Assembly (NCBI RefSeq): GCF_022347545.1
Contig: NZ_JAKREW010000002.1
Coordinates: forward strand, 1-64,000
Length of the DNA stretch: 64,000 nucleotides
Origin: Terribium retamae
GTDB lineage: Bacteria; Pseudomonadota; Alphaproteobacteria; Rhizobiales; Rhizobiaceae
Direction of reading: 5' to 3'
The notes beneath the pieces were generated by a model. It was not told the origin of the DNA. It did no database searches and worked only from the letters and a program-made list of their open reading frames with translations. Position 1 is the first letter of the stretch; every line of letters starts with the position of its first letter. The translations under genes and the position numbers were made by a program. This document shows positions 28,603 to 37,869 of this stretch, piece after piece.

Positions 28603-29403
28603 ATGGCGCGCTTTATGTGCCTGCAGTGCGGCGTGCAGTTCGCCGAAAGTGAACTGCCGCCAGACCATTGCCCGATCTGCGAGGACGAGCGCCAATATGT
28701 GCGCTGGGAAGGCCAGGCATGGACGACCTACGAGGACCTCGCAAAAACCCACAGACTGGCGATGAAGGACGACGCGGGTGTGCTTGCCTTCGGCATCGAG
28801 CCGCGCTTTGCCATCGGACAACGTGCGCTGCTTGCTGAAACACCCGATGGCAATGTTCTGTGGGACTGCATCAGCCTGGTCAGCGATGAGGCCGTCGCCG
28901 AGATCAAACGCCGAGGCGGCCTGCAGGCGATCGCGATCTCGCACTGCCACTACTATTCAGCGATGGTCGAGTGGAGCGAGGCCTTCGGCGGCGTGCCGAT
29001 CCATATCCATGCCGACGACAGCCAATGGGTGATGCGGCCGCATCCGTCCATCACCTTCTGGCAAGGCGAAACGCTGGCTCTAAATCCCTCGCTCACCCTC
29101 ATTCGTTGCGGCGGTCACTTTCCCGGCGGACAAGTCCTGCACTGGAGGCGCGGCAACGGCGGCAACGCCATCCTCTCCGGCGATATCCTGCAGGTAGTGC
29201 CGACGCGCCGCCACCTCTCCTTCATGTATAGCTATCCCAACCAGATCCCGCTCAACGCACCGACCGTAAAACGCATCGCATCGGCGGTCGAACCGTTCGA
29301 CTACGATCATATCTATGGAGCCTGGTGGGGAAGCAACGTGATCGGTGGCGCCAAGGAAGCGATGCGCTTTTCCGTGGAGCGCTATCTGGCAGCCATTGCA
29401 TGA
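28603..29403 (+). CDS. MBL-fold protein with N-terminal zinc ribbon and altered metal motif
   Basis: 266 residues. The N-terminus is a rubredoxin-like zinc ribbon with C6-x2-C9 and C23-x2-C26. The rest has the metallo-beta-lactamase look: AIAISHCHYYSAMVEW at 110-124, CGGHFPGG near 170 and a SGDIL segment near 190. Where the canonical motif is HxHxDH, this protein has H114-C-H116-Y-Y-S, so the Asp and the third His are replaced. It may bind only one metal or none, or use the ribbon. The substrate is unknown. AGGAG precedes ATG 28603. It follows msrB by 82 bases. Confidence 0.82.
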   Translation: MARFMCLQCGVQFAESELPPDHCPICEDERQYVRWEGQAWTTYEDLAKTHRLAMKDDAGVLAFGIEPRFAIGQRALLAETPDGNVLWDCISLVSDEAVAEIKRRGGLQAIAISHCHYYSAMVEWSEAFGGVPIHIHADDSQWVMRPHPSITFWQGETLALNPSLTLIRCGGHFPGGQVLHWRRGNGGNAILSGDILQVVPTRRHLSFMYSYPNQIPLNAPTVKRIASAVEPFDYDHIYGAWWGSNVIGGAKEAMRFSVERYLAAIA

Positions 29404-29614
29404 ATCGGTTGCGTGCTTGACGCGCAACCTTCGACGCCGACAGCGGCTCGCAGGGTGATTTGCGTCCCGCTGCTCCAGATAGGTATAGGTGAATCTGCCA
29501 GGCTCCCCCTCCACCTGTACGACCTCCAGTGTGATGGCGTGCCGAAGCAAACTCTTGAGATGTGAACATGAACCGCGCGGCGAAGCGAAATTACGATCTG
29601 GAGCGAAAAGTAAA

Positions 29615-30463
29615 ATGAGTACCAACCCTCTGGAAATCGCTCAGCCGAACCAATCCCGCGAAACCGTGATTGAACTCAAGGATATCCAGATATCATTCAA
29701 GCTCGCCGATGGCGGTCGATTTGACGCTGTCGCGGAAAGCAATCTCAAAGTGGCCGAAAACGAATTCGTTGCCATCGTCGGCCCGACCGGTTGCGGAAAA
29801 TCGACTTTGCTCAATGCAGTGGCCGGTCTTCTTGTTCCCGCAGGCGGGGCTGTGGAAATTGGTGGCCAACGCCTGCAGGGACTCAACCGAAAGGCAGGTT
29901 ACCTCTTTCAGCAAGATGCTCTCATGCCGTGGAAAACGGTGCTTGAGAACGTCGCGATCGGCCTGGAGATTGCTGGAGTACCCAAGGCGCAGGCTCGCGA
30001 ACAGGCGCGAGGATGGTTGGAAAAAGTCGGATTGGGGAATTTCGGCGACCGGTATCCGCATATGCTTTCCGGCGGTCAGCGCAAGCGCGTCGGGCTTGCG
30101 CAGGTACTCATCCGCAATCCGAAATACCTCTTGATGGATGAGCCGTTCGGTCCGCTCGATGCGCAGACGCGGGTGATCATGGGTGATCTCCTTCTCGATC
30201 TATGGTCTCAAGACAAGAAGGCGGTGATATTCGTGACGCACGACCTGGAGGAAGCCATCGCGCTTGCCGACCGGGTCGTCATCATGTCCGCCGGACCGCG
30301 TGCGCGCATCATGGCCGAATACCGCATTCCGCTCGCCCGGCCCCGCGAAATCTCGGAGATCCGCCTCGACAACCAGTTCCATCATATTCACCGCGAAATA
30401 TGGGGTGCGTTGAAAGAAGAGGTCCTCAAGGGCTACAGACAGACCAGCGGAGATCGCCAATGA
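29615..30463 (+). CDS. nitrate/sulfonate/taurine-type ABC transporter ATPase
   Basis: 282 residues. Walker A GPTGCGKST at about 57-65, signature LSGGQRKRVGLAQ, Walker B YLLMDEPFGPLDAQTR. The TGCGKST and DEPFGALD-like features are those of SsuB/TauB/NrtD ATPases. ATG 29615 lies behind GGAGCG at somewhat long spacing; the frame is open further upstream without family similarity. The stop overlaps the permease start (ATGA). Confidence 0.92.
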   Translation: MSTNPLEIAQPNQSRETVIELKDIQISFKLADGGRFDAVAESNLKVAENEFVAIVGPTGCGKSTLLNAVAGLLVPAGGAVEIGGQRLQGLNRKAGYLFQQDALMPWKTVLENVAIGLEIAGVPKAQAREQARGWLEKVGLGNFGDRYPHMLSGGQRKRVGLAQVLIRNPKYLLMDEPFGPLDAQTRVIMGDLLLDLWSQDKKAVIFVTHDLEEAIALADRVVIMSAGPRARIMAEYRIPLARPREISEIRLDNQFHHIHREIWGALKEEVLKGYRQTSGDRQ

Positions 30464-31251
30464 AGAAACCGATGCTATTTCTGGCGCAGCTCAGCGTCGC
30501 TGCTTTTGTCATCGTTGCCTGGCATCTTTTCACGGCTACGGACCTGTTCGGCAATCCTTCCAAGGCCAAGTTCTTTTTCGCAACGCCCGGCGATGTGGCG
30601 CTGCGAACCTATAAATGGTTTGCCGAAGGGACCATCTGGTACCATCTCGGCATCACGCTGCTGGAAGCCATTCTGGCTTTCGCCATCGGCGCGGCCGGTG
30701 GCGTGCTGATCGGTTTCTGGTTCGCCCGCAAACCGGTGCTGGCCGCAATCTTCGATCCCTACGTCAAAGCCGCCAACTCGCTGCCACGTGTGGTCCTCGC
30801 GCCTATTTTCGCGTTGTGGCTTGGCCTTGGCATCTGGTCGAAAGTGGCACTTGGCGTATCGCTGGTTTTTTTCATCGTTTTTTTCAACGTTTACCAGGGC
30901 GTGAAGGAGGTCAACCAGAACGTACTCGCCAATGCCCGGATGCTCGGCATGAACGAACGGCAGTTGCTGCGCAACGTCTACCTGCCTTCCGCGCTGTCCT
31001 GGATGTTCTCAAGCCTGCACACAGCCGTGGGCTTCGCGGTCGTCGGCGCCGTGGTCGGTGAATATCTCGGTTCCTCGGCAGGTCTCGGTTACCTTATCCA
31101 TCAAGCCGAGGGCGTGTTCGATGTGACGGGCGTTTTTGCGGGCATGCTGGTGCTCACCGCTTTCGTGCTGCTGATCGATTGGGGCGTGACGATCATCGAG
31201 GAACGCTTGCTGGTGTGGCGGCCGAAGGCGACCGGGCAGAACAGCATCTGA
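30460..31251 (+). CDS. nitrate/sulfonate/taurine-type ABC transporter permease
   Basis: 263 residues with about six membrane helices and the loop ANARMLGMNERQLLRNVYLPSALSWMF that docks to the ATPase. The segment SLPRVVLAPIFALWLGLGIWSK is typical of the SsuC/TauC/ThiX group. ATG 30460 overlaps the ATPase stop by four bases. The binding protein follows after 27 bases. Confidence 0.92.
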   Translation: MKKPMLFLAQLSVAAFVIVAWHLFTATDLFGNPSKAKFFFATPGDVALRTYKWFAEGTIWYHLGITLLEAILAFAIGAAGGVLIGFWFARKPVLAAIFDPYVKAANSLPRVVLAPIFALWLGLGIWSKVALGVSLVFFIVFFNVYQGVKEVNQNVLANARMLGMNERQLLRNVYLPSALSWMFSSLHTAVGFAVVGAVVGEYLGSSAGLGYLIHQAEGVFDVTGVFAGMLVLTAFVLLIDWGVTIIEERLLVWRPKATGQNSI

Positions 31252-31278
31252 GCGCCGAAATCATCAAGGAGGAAGACC

Positions 31279-32313
31279 ATGAGGATCACCCGCAGAAATT
31301 TGTTGGAAGGGGCGGCTGCTTTCGGCCTTGCCAGTGCTGTGTCCCGCTTGCCGGCCTATGCGCAGGATGCGTCGGCAGCGCCTGAGAAAGCCGAACTCAT
31401 GTTCGGCGTTGGTGGGAAACCGCTGTTTTATTATCTGCCGTTGACGATCGCAGAGCGTAAGGGGTTTTTCGAAGAAGAGGGCATCAAGGCGACGATCAAT
31501 GATTTCGGCGGCGGCGCGAAATCATTGCAAGCCTTGGTCGGCGGTTCGGTCGACATCGTGACCGGCGCCTACGAACATACGATCCGAATGCAGAACAAGG
31601 GACAGGACATCAAGGCCGTCTGCGAACTCGGCCGCTTTCCCGGCATATGCATCGGTGTACGCAAGGATTTGGCAAACGAAATCAAGACGATTGCCGACTT
31701 GAAGGGCAAAAATGTCGGCGTCACGGCACCCGGCTCTTCTACCGCGCTGCTGCTTCAATATGCGTTGATCAGGAACGGCCAATCGGCCGATGCCGCTTCG
31801 ATCATTGGGGTTGGCGGCGGTGCAAGCGCTGTTGCCGCCATCAAGAAAGGTGAAATCGCCGCTCTTGTTCACCTCGACCCGGTCATCACCCGATTGGAAG
31901 TCGATGGTGACATCACGCTGTTGCTGGACACGCGGACCGAGGAGGGCACGCGTCAGCTTTTCGGCGGCACGAACCCGGCCGCCACCGTCTATTTGCAGCA
32001 AAGCTTCATCGACGCCAATCCGATCACCACCCAGCGTGTCGTCAATGCTTTCACCAAATCGCTCGCATGGATCCACAAGGCGTCGGCCGACGACATTGCC
32101 GATGTCGTACCGGAGGAATTCCTGCTGGGCGACCGCGAGCTGTACAAGACCGGTTTTGAAAAATCGCGTGCCATGTATTCCGAAAGAGGCCTGATCGCTG
32201 AAGAAGGGTTCAAAAGTCTCCTGGAAATGCTCAAGACGCTCGATCCGGAACTTGCCAACGCGAATATCGCGTTCTCCCAAACTTTTGACCCGCGTTTCTT
32301 GAAAACCGCGTAG
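31279..32313 (+). CDS. NMT1/SsuA-type ABC substrate-binding protein
   Basis: 344 residues. The N-terminus MRITRRNLLEGAAAFGLASA carries a twin-arginine motif, so export by Tat is likely. The mature protein has NMT1-like features: FYYLPLTIAERKGFFEEEGI, GGSVDIVTGAYEHTIRMQ and GVTAPGSSTALLLQYAL. The family binds nitrate, sulfonates, taurine, pyrimidine precursors or other small anions; no feature fixes the ligand. It ends the operon, followed by a strong terminator. Confidence 0.9.
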   Translation: MRITRRNLLEGAAAFGLASAVSRLPAYAQDASAAPEKAELMFGVGGKPLFYYLPLTIAERKGFFEEEGIKATINDFGGGAKSLQALVGGSVDIVTGAYEHTIRMQNKGQDIKAVCELGRFPGICIGVRKDLANEIKTIADLKGKNVGVTAPGSSTALLLQYALIRNGQSADAASIIGVGGGASAVAAIKKGEIAALVHLDPVITRLEVDGDITLLLDTRTEEGTRQLFGGTNPAATVYLQQSFIDANPITTQRVVNAFTKSLAWIHKASADDIADVVPEEFLLGDRELYKTGFEKSRAMYSERGLIAEEGFKSLLEMLKTLDPELANANIAFSQTFDPRFLKTA

Positions 32314-32325
32314 TTGGCAAAGGAC

Positions 32326-32358
32326 ACGCTTGCGGCATTGCACGCCGCAAGCGTTTTT
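32326..32358 (+). terminator. Rho-independent terminator of NMT1-type operon
   Basis: Perfect 11-base stem ACGCTTGCGGC (32326-32336) with GCCGCAAGCGT (32344-32354), a seven-base loop and a T run after it. It lies 12 bases after the stop of the binding-protein gene. Confidence 0.94.
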
Positions 32359-32467
32359 CGATCTTTATCTCCGCAGGTCGATCCGGGGCGAATACAAGTT
32401 GATCCGATCCGGCCCGGATAGCCGCTTCAGATGCTCCCCTCGCCAATCAGAATCAGCTCAATCGAGG

Positions 32468-34132
32468 TCATGGCTGGACCACCATCGCCGTAAATGGCCA
32501 GACATAGGCCTGCAACATGACGAGCACACCAACCAGGCAGGCCAGCACAATCGAGTGCCAGAAGACGAAGCGCAGGATCGATCCTTCGTGACCGAACCAA
32601 TTTGTCGCTGTCGACGCGACAACGATCGATTGCGCATCGATCATCTTGCCCATCACACCCCCTGATGAGTTGGCCGCTCCCATAAGGATCGGCGACAGAC
32701 CCAGCTGTTCCGATGTCACCTTCTGGAGATTCCCGAACAACACGTTGGAGGCGGTGTCGGAACCGGTCAACGCAACACCCAGCCAGCCAAGCAGAGTGCC
32801 AAAGAACGGGTAGAGAATTCCCGTCGTGGCGAACGCAAGGCCAAGTGTGGAATCGATACCGGACAGCCTGGTCAAGGTTCCAATCGCCAGCATCGCGGAG
32901 ATGGTAATCAAGGAATAGGCGCAGAGTTTTACGGTCTGCCCATAAGTCTTCAGCATTTGCAGTGGACTGAAACCCATGGCGAAGCCGGAGAAGATTGCCG
33001 CGATCAGCATGCCCGTGCCGGTATAGGACAGCCATGTGAACGCAAATGTCGCGCCCTCGGGCGTTGGAGCCGGAGCAACCGGCGGCATTTTTGCGATCAT
33101 CTTGTCGAGACCCGGGACCGGATAGTTCCAGACAGCCCAACTGTTGACCGCGCTCTTGAACATGCCCGTGCCCCAGATGAGCAGCACCGCACATACGATA
33201 ATCCACGGCGTCAGCGCCTTCCAGATTTCCTGGCGGCTTGGCCGCTCTACCGGCTTGGCCGCCGCGAGGCGTCCGTCATCGGAAACATCGTGGCCGCGCA
33301 GTTTGGGCGAGGTCCAGATTTCGCTTGGCTGCCACACCTGCAAGAACCCGATAATGCAAGCCATCGAGATCAGCGACGCGCCGATGTCGACGATCCAGGG
33401 ATTGATATAGTTGGATATCAGAAACTGGGGCACGGCGAAGGAAACGCCGGCAACCAGGATCATTGGCCAGATCTGCATCATGCCACGCCAGCCGGCAAAG
33501 ACCCAGATAAGCCAGAATGGCACCAGCACGGAAAAGAATGGCAGCTGTCGCCCCACCATGGCGCCGAGCAGATAGGGGTCGATGTCGGTGACTTGGGAAA
33601 GGCCCTGGATGGGCGTACCGAGCGCGCCGAAGGCAACGGGCGCCGTGTTGGCGATCAGCGACAGGCCGGATGCTGCCAGAGGTGAGAAGCCGAGACCGAT
33701 GAGGATTGCGCCGGTAACAGCGACGGGTGTCCCAAATCCGGAAGCGCCCTCGAAAAAGGCGCCGAAGGCGAAGGCGATCAGCAGCAACTGGATACGCCTA
33801 TCGTCGGTCACGCTGCCGATGGTTTGCTGCAACTTCTCGAACTGCCCTTTCTCGACCGTGAGGCGATAGAGAAAGATGACGTTGAGCACGATCCAGCCGA
33901 TAGGGAAAAAGCCGGTGACCGCACCGAGCACCGTAGCGCGCAAGGACATGTCGACTGGCATCGTGAAAACAAAAATCGCGACCAGATTGGCCGCGATGAG
34001 TGCGATTAGCGCTGCGATATGCGCCTTGACGGCATTCGAGGCAATCAACCCCAAAAGGATGACGACCGGCACGGCGGCCACGATCGTCGAGAGGGTTGCA
34101 TTGCCGAAAGGGTCATAAACCTGATTCCACAT
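32468..34132 (-). CDS. lctP: L-lactate permease
   Basis: 554 residues with about 13 membrane helices. It belongs to the LctP/LldP/GlcA family, which takes up L-lactate, D-lactate or glycolate with a proton. Family segments include GAFFEGASGFGTPVAVTGAIL near 125-145, a key signature, and ANSSGGVMGKMIDAQSIVVA near the C-terminus. ATG 34132 has AGGAGGAGG upstream. It stands alone and converges on the NMT1-type operon; no lactate dehydrogenase lies nearby, so regulation and partner are elsewhere. Confidence 0.95.
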   Translation of the reverse strand: MWNQVYDPFGNATLSTIVAAVPVVILLGLIASNAVKAHIAALIALIAANLVAIFVFTMPVDMSLRATVLGAVTGFFPIGWIVLNVIFLYRLTVEKGQFEKLQQTIGSVTDDRRIQLLLIAFAFGAFFEGASGFGTPVAVTGAILIGLGFSPLAASGLSLIANTAPVAFGALGTPIQGLSQVTDIDPYLLGAMVGRQLPFFSVLVPFWLIWVFAGWRGMMQIWPMILVAGVSFAVPQFLISNYINPWIVDIGASLISMACIIGFLQVWQPSEIWTSPKLRGHDVSDDGRLAAAKPVERPSRQEIWKALTPWIIVCAVLLIWGTGMFKSAVNSWAVWNYPVPGLDKMIAKMPPVAPAPTPEGATFAFTWLSYTGTGMLIAAIFSGFAMGFSPLQMLKTYGQTVKLCAYSLITISAMLAIGTLTRLSGIDSTLGLAFATTGILYPFFGTLLGWLGVALTGSDTASNVLFGNLQKVTSEQLGLSPILMGAANSSGGVMGKMIDAQSIVVASTATNWFGHEGSILRFVFWHSIVLACLVGVLVMLQAYVWPFTAMVVQP

Positions 34133-34298
34133 CAAAGGCCTCCTCCTCACGGAACACCGGCTCGCGACGACGTTCCGTCCATTCAAAGAATGCGATCTTG
34201 GGCCCCCTCCGCCGTTATCTGATCATTGCAGTGGAAAGATATCAACGAGACATCCGCAAAGTCTGGCTATCGACCCGGCCGAAAAAGAACGATCGAAA

Positions 34299-34741
34299 TT
34301 ACGTCCCCGGGTTCAGAACCTCGGTCACCGCTCGCTCGAAACGACTGGCCTCTGTAACCAGCCAGTCGGCCATCGCCGGCCAATTGTCATCGGCAAAACA
34401 GTTGACCCGCCAGATCGCGTTGACGCCGAAACCCTGCGCGCTCTGTTCCGGTTTAAGCCTCAGCCTGTCTTCAATCGCGGCTCTGAATGGCTCCAGTCGC
34501 CTCATTGTATCGACCGCGCCAAGCCGCTCGTTGCGGCCGAAAAAGACACCGACGAGGCTCTGCTCGGGCGCCACATACATCGTGATGACGAGATTGAGTT
34601 CCGGCAGGCCACGCTGCCAGACCAGGGACCGTGTCTCACTCTGCCGGAACGCTCCGCGGGATGCCGCTCCTCGAAAAGCGCCCAGAAGCTCCGGTGCCGG
34701 AATTCCCTGGCGCTGCGAGCACCGAAATCGAATTCGCTCAT
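34299..34741 (-). pseudogene. frameshifted DUF4268 protein gene
   Basis: The 5' part (from ATG 34741) encodes MSEFDFGARSAREF and then FWALFEERHPAER. The 3' part, in another frame down to 34299, encodes FRQSETRSLVWQRGLPELN and continues to an intact-looking C-terminus with VGVFFGRNERLGA. Joined, they give a DUF4268-like protein of about 147 residues. The two frames would join with one base inserted near 34648-34652, where GAGCG-TTCCGG reads one base short. This is either a true one-base deletion that inactivates the gene, or a sequencing error. Confidence 0.75.
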
Positions 34742-34879
34742 CGAATTAGCTCGCTTTTAGCGTCCAACGGACGCGAGCGCGGGTTGACCTTTGGCCACTC
34801 CGGAGAGACAGGTGGCTACAGTCCTACTGAGGGATGGCACCGGATTTGGTCAAGGGCCTCCTTCTCAAGCCGTTGATCA

Positions 34880-35632
34880 TCACACCGGCTGCAGGCCGGT
34901 GATCATGGCGATGATCTCGTTCTTGTCGGTCTTTGCCGTCTCGCGCACGCCAATCTGCTTGCCGCGACGCAGCACGCAAATACGGTCGGAGAGCCGGAAG
35001 ACCTGATCGAGGCTGTGGCTAATGATCAGGACGCCAATGTTGCGCCGTTTCAAGGACAGTACGATTTCCTCGACCTTGGCGGTTTCGGCAACGCCCAGCG
35101 CAGCGGTCGGTTCATCGAGCAATATCAGCTTGCTCGCCCAATGCGTCGCACGCGCGATCGCCACACCCTGGCGCTGACCACCTGACAGGTCGCGAATGGT
35201 GGCGTGCGCGGAAGGAATGCGCACGTCCAGTTCCTTCACCAGACTTTCGGTCTCCGCGATCATGCGACGCCGATCCAGCAAGCCGAAACCATTCACCGGT
35301 TCCCTGCCCAGGAACATGTTCATGTAGACGCTTTGCTGATCGGCGAGAGCAAGATCCTGGTAAACCACCTCAATGCCGTGCGACCGCGCCATGGTGGCGT
35401 TGGACATCGTTACCGTCTCGCCCTCGATGGAGATCGTGCCCGAAGTCGGCGAATAAACCCCGGAGATGATCTTGATCAACGTCGACTTGCCGGCCCCATT
35501 GTCGCCGACCAGCGCAACGATCTCGCCCGGATAGACCTCCAGCGAGAAATTCTCGATCGCGGTGATGCCGCTGAACGTCTTGTGGATGTCCTGCAGCTTG
35601 AGCACCGGTGCATTTGCCTCGGAGGGAATCAT
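34880..35632 (-). CDS. sugar-type ABC transporter ATPase, single domain
   Basis: 250 residues with one ABC domain: Walker A GDNGAGKST at about 43-51, signature LSGGQRQGVAIAR, Walker B LILLDEPTAALG. It resembles one half of RbsA/XylG-type ATPases, but sugar importers usually have two fused domains in about 500 residues. The single-domain form is known in the FrcA-like subgroup. ATG 35632 has AGGAG upstream, ten bases after the yhfX stop. It is the last gene of the operon that starts with the ROK regulator. Confidence 0.9.
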   Translation of the reverse strand: MIPSEANAPVLKLQDIHKTFSGITAIENFSLEVYPGEIVALVGDNGAGKSTLIKIISGVYSPTSGTISIEGETVTMSNATMARSHGIEVVYQDLALADQQSVYMNMFLGREPVNGFGLLDRRRMIAETESLVKELDVRIPSAHATIRDLSGGQRQGVAIARATHWASKLILLDEPTAALGVAETAKVEEIVLSLKRRNIGVLIISHSLDQVFRLSDRICVLRRGKQIGVRETAKTDKNEIIAMITGLQPV

Positions 35633-35642
35633 GACACGTCTC

Positions 35643-36842
35643 CTAGACCGGCCAGGCGGCCGTCTCGCCAAAGCCGTTTTCGATTGTCTCGACCTTCGGC
35701 TGTCCTTTCGAAATGCCCGAAACACCGACGACGAAGGCGCGGGTGACGAAAGCCTGCCCGCGGAAGCCGAAGACAGCGGTGTCTCCTGGTTTGGGCGCAG
35801 AGGAACCAGCAGCATCAATCATCGCGTAGTAGTCGATCGCCGAAGGTGGTGGCACCTCGACACTGCGCAAAGCGGCCGACGCCACGGTGGGCTCGGCGCT
35901 AACCAGAGCCCTCACGTCATAGTCCGGGAAAATCGGATCGATGTAGAAACCGCCACCCAGGCAATAGGCCTTGCCGCCCGAAAGATGCGATACTTCGGTA
36001 AGGTAAAGCACCGCCGGCAGTTCCGGCAGATCCTCCATGACGTGCAGCGCGGTCGTGCCGTGCAGGCCATTGCCGGGCTCGCATTGTGTAGCGCCCGCAT
36101 CCGCAAGAGCTTGCAGCATCACCGCGGAAGTGGTGCCGGGTGCGTTGATCTCGATATCCTTACGGCCGGATTTCGCCAGCGTCTCCGCGGCCTTTGAAAG
36201 GGTCGAAAGATTATGCGTCGGCAAGACCTTGCGCGTAGCGTGGTTGAACAGCAGGGCGGGGAACGTTGTGATCCCGGCGAAGCGCCCCCCATCCAGCGTA
36301 TCCAGCCGATCAGCCACAACCGCGATATCTGCCGCGTCATAGCCGCCCTCATGCCCGCGATAGAATGTGTCTCCTTCGGCGCGGATGCGCGCAAGCAAAT
36401 CCTGGGTGTATCCGGCCGCCTTCGCCCCGGCGGCAGCCTCCTGCGCCTTGCTGTCGTTGAAAACCGTCCAATAGTCCGGGCTGAATGTCTTCGCCGCAGC
36501 CGCAGCTTCGTGGCGTGCGACCTGCTGGAGATGTCCGAGATGGCCAAGCTTCAGGCCCGCCTTGTGGGTTGCACGCGCACACGCCATGTCGACGGCGACC
36601 GCGCGGTCGACACCGCCGCGCTTGACGGCCTGGCAAAATGAACTGGAACGACCGACCTGCTTGGTCATCGCAAAGGTCTTCAGCCCAAGCCGCGTGGCCT
36701 CGTCCGACAACAGGCGTGCATTGCGTTCGACCGTATCCAGGTCGAGCACATATGCGTTCGCCGGGATTTTCCCCTGCTGATGCAGGGCCATCGCCACTTC
36801 GATGAAAGCCGGGTTGCGGCGGCGCAGAACGTCGAGAAACAT
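35643..36842 (-). CDS. yhfX: YhfX-family PLP-dependent protein (alanine-racemase-like)
   Basis: 399 residues, fold type III PLP protein. The N-terminus MFLDVLRRRNPAFIEVAMALHQQGK has the same layout as E. coli YhfX. The PLP lysine is K61 in TFAMTKQVGR; later family segments are NAPGTTSAVMLQALADAGATQCEPGNGLHGTT and YCLGGGFY, split over about 230-320. It lies inside an ABC import operon. Family members are annotated as amino-acid racemases or related enzymes, but the reaction of this subfamily is not established by sequence. Its stop is ten bases from the ATPase start, so the genes are cotranscribed. Confidence 0.88.
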   Translation of the reverse strand: MFLDVLRRRNPAFIEVAMALHQQGKIPANAYVLDLDTVERNARLLSDEATRLGLKTFAMTKQVGRSSSFCQAVKRGGVDRAVAVDMACARATHKAGLKLGHLGHLQQVARHEAAAAAKTFSPDYWTVFNDSKAQEAAAGAKAAGYTQDLLARIRAEGDTFYRGHEGGYDAADIAVVADRLDTLDGGRFAGITTFPALLFNHATRKVLPTHNLSTLSKAAETLAKSGRKDIEINAPGTTSAVMLQALADAGATQCEPGNGLHGTTALHVMEDLPELPAVLYLTEVSHLSGGKAYCLGGGFYIDPIFPDYDVRALVSAEPTVASAALRSVEVPPPSAIDYYAMIDAAGSSAPKPGDTAVFGFRGQAFVTRAFVVGVSGISKGQPKVETIENGFGETAAWPV

Positions 36843-36852
36843 GGTTGCTCCT

Positions 36853-37827
36853 TCAGCGGGACTTTTCGCGCAGCGACACGGCGACTGCAGCCAGGATGAT
36901 GAGGCCTCTCACGATCATCTGGTCCGAGACCGACAGGCCCATGAGGATGAGACCATTGTTGAGCATGCCCATCATCAGCGAGCCGACCAGCGCACCGATG
37001 ATCGACCCTCGACCGCCATTCAGCAGCGTACCGCCCACGATCACGGCGGCGATGACGGTCATCAGATCGGTTTCACCGAGCGTGTATTTGGCAGCCTGCA
37101 GACGGCCGGCATAAAGCAGGCCGGCAAGACCGGCGAGGCAGCCGCTGATGGCCATGACGGCCAGACGGATGCGTGGCACGCTGATGCCTGACACGCTGGC
37201 AGCCCGGGCATTGTCGCCCGTCGCCAGGACATGCGCGCCGAAACGGGTCTCGCGATAAATGATGTGACCAATGGCGACAGCGATTGCCGTCCACCAGATC
37301 AACGATGGAATGCCTAGAAAAGCGCCTGAGCCGAAGAAGCCCGTGAAAACGCTGTCGGTGACCGGGATGGAGCGAAGATCAGTCATCGATCGCGACACGC
37401 CTGCAAACAATCCAAGCGTCGCCAATGTGACCAGAAAGGACGGCAGTTTGACATAGGCGACCAGTGCGCCGTTGAGCAGGCCGACAAGCAGGCCGGCGCC
37501 GAGACCCGTCAGGACGCCGGCAATGAGCCCGTACTGGCCAAGTGTCACCGCCGCGGCCAAAGCAGCGACGGCGACTGTCGAGCCGATCGAAAGATCGATT
37601 TCTCCTGCCGACATGACAAAGACCAGGCCAATCGCCATGATCGTGGCTGGTGCGGTCTGCAGCACGATGTTGGAGAGGTTCCGAACCGTCAGGAAACCGC
37701 TGTCCCTCAGCACCACGGCGAAGAACAGGAAAATGGCCAGGAAGCCAAGATAGACAACATACTGCTGCAGATTGAAGCGATTGGCCAAGCCTTGGCCGGC
37801 AGCGCTCGTATTGGCACTGGACATCAT
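36853..37827 (-). CDS. sugar-type ABC transporter permease
   Basis: 324 residues with 8-10 membrane helices, RbsC/BPD_transp_2 type. The family segment ATIMAIGLVFVMSAGEIDLSIGS (about 66-88) is clear, as is NARAASVSGISVPRIRL in the loop toward the ATPase. GGAGGAAAA precedes ATG 37827. It pairs with the single-domain ATPase two genes downstream and with two binding proteins upstream. Confidence 0.92.
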   Translation of the reverse strand: MMSSANTSAAGQGLANRFNLQQYVVYLGFLAIFLFFAVVLRDSGFLTVRNLSNIVLQTAPATIMAIGLVFVMSAGEIDLSIGSTVAVAALAAAVTLGQYGLIAGVLTGLGAGLLVGLLNGALVAYVKLPSFLVTLATLGLFAGVSRSMTDLRSIPVTDSVFTGFFGSGAFLGIPSLIWWTAIAVAIGHIIYRETRFGAHVLATGDNARAASVSGISVPRIRLAVMAISGCLAGLAGLLYAGRLQAAKYTLGETDLMTVIAAVIVGGTLLNGGRGSIIGALVGSLMMGMLNNGLILMGLSVSDQMIVRGLIILAAVAVSLREKSR

Positions 37828-37869
37828 TTTTCCTCCGGAAAGGCAGGAGCGCGAGCCCCTGCATCCTTG

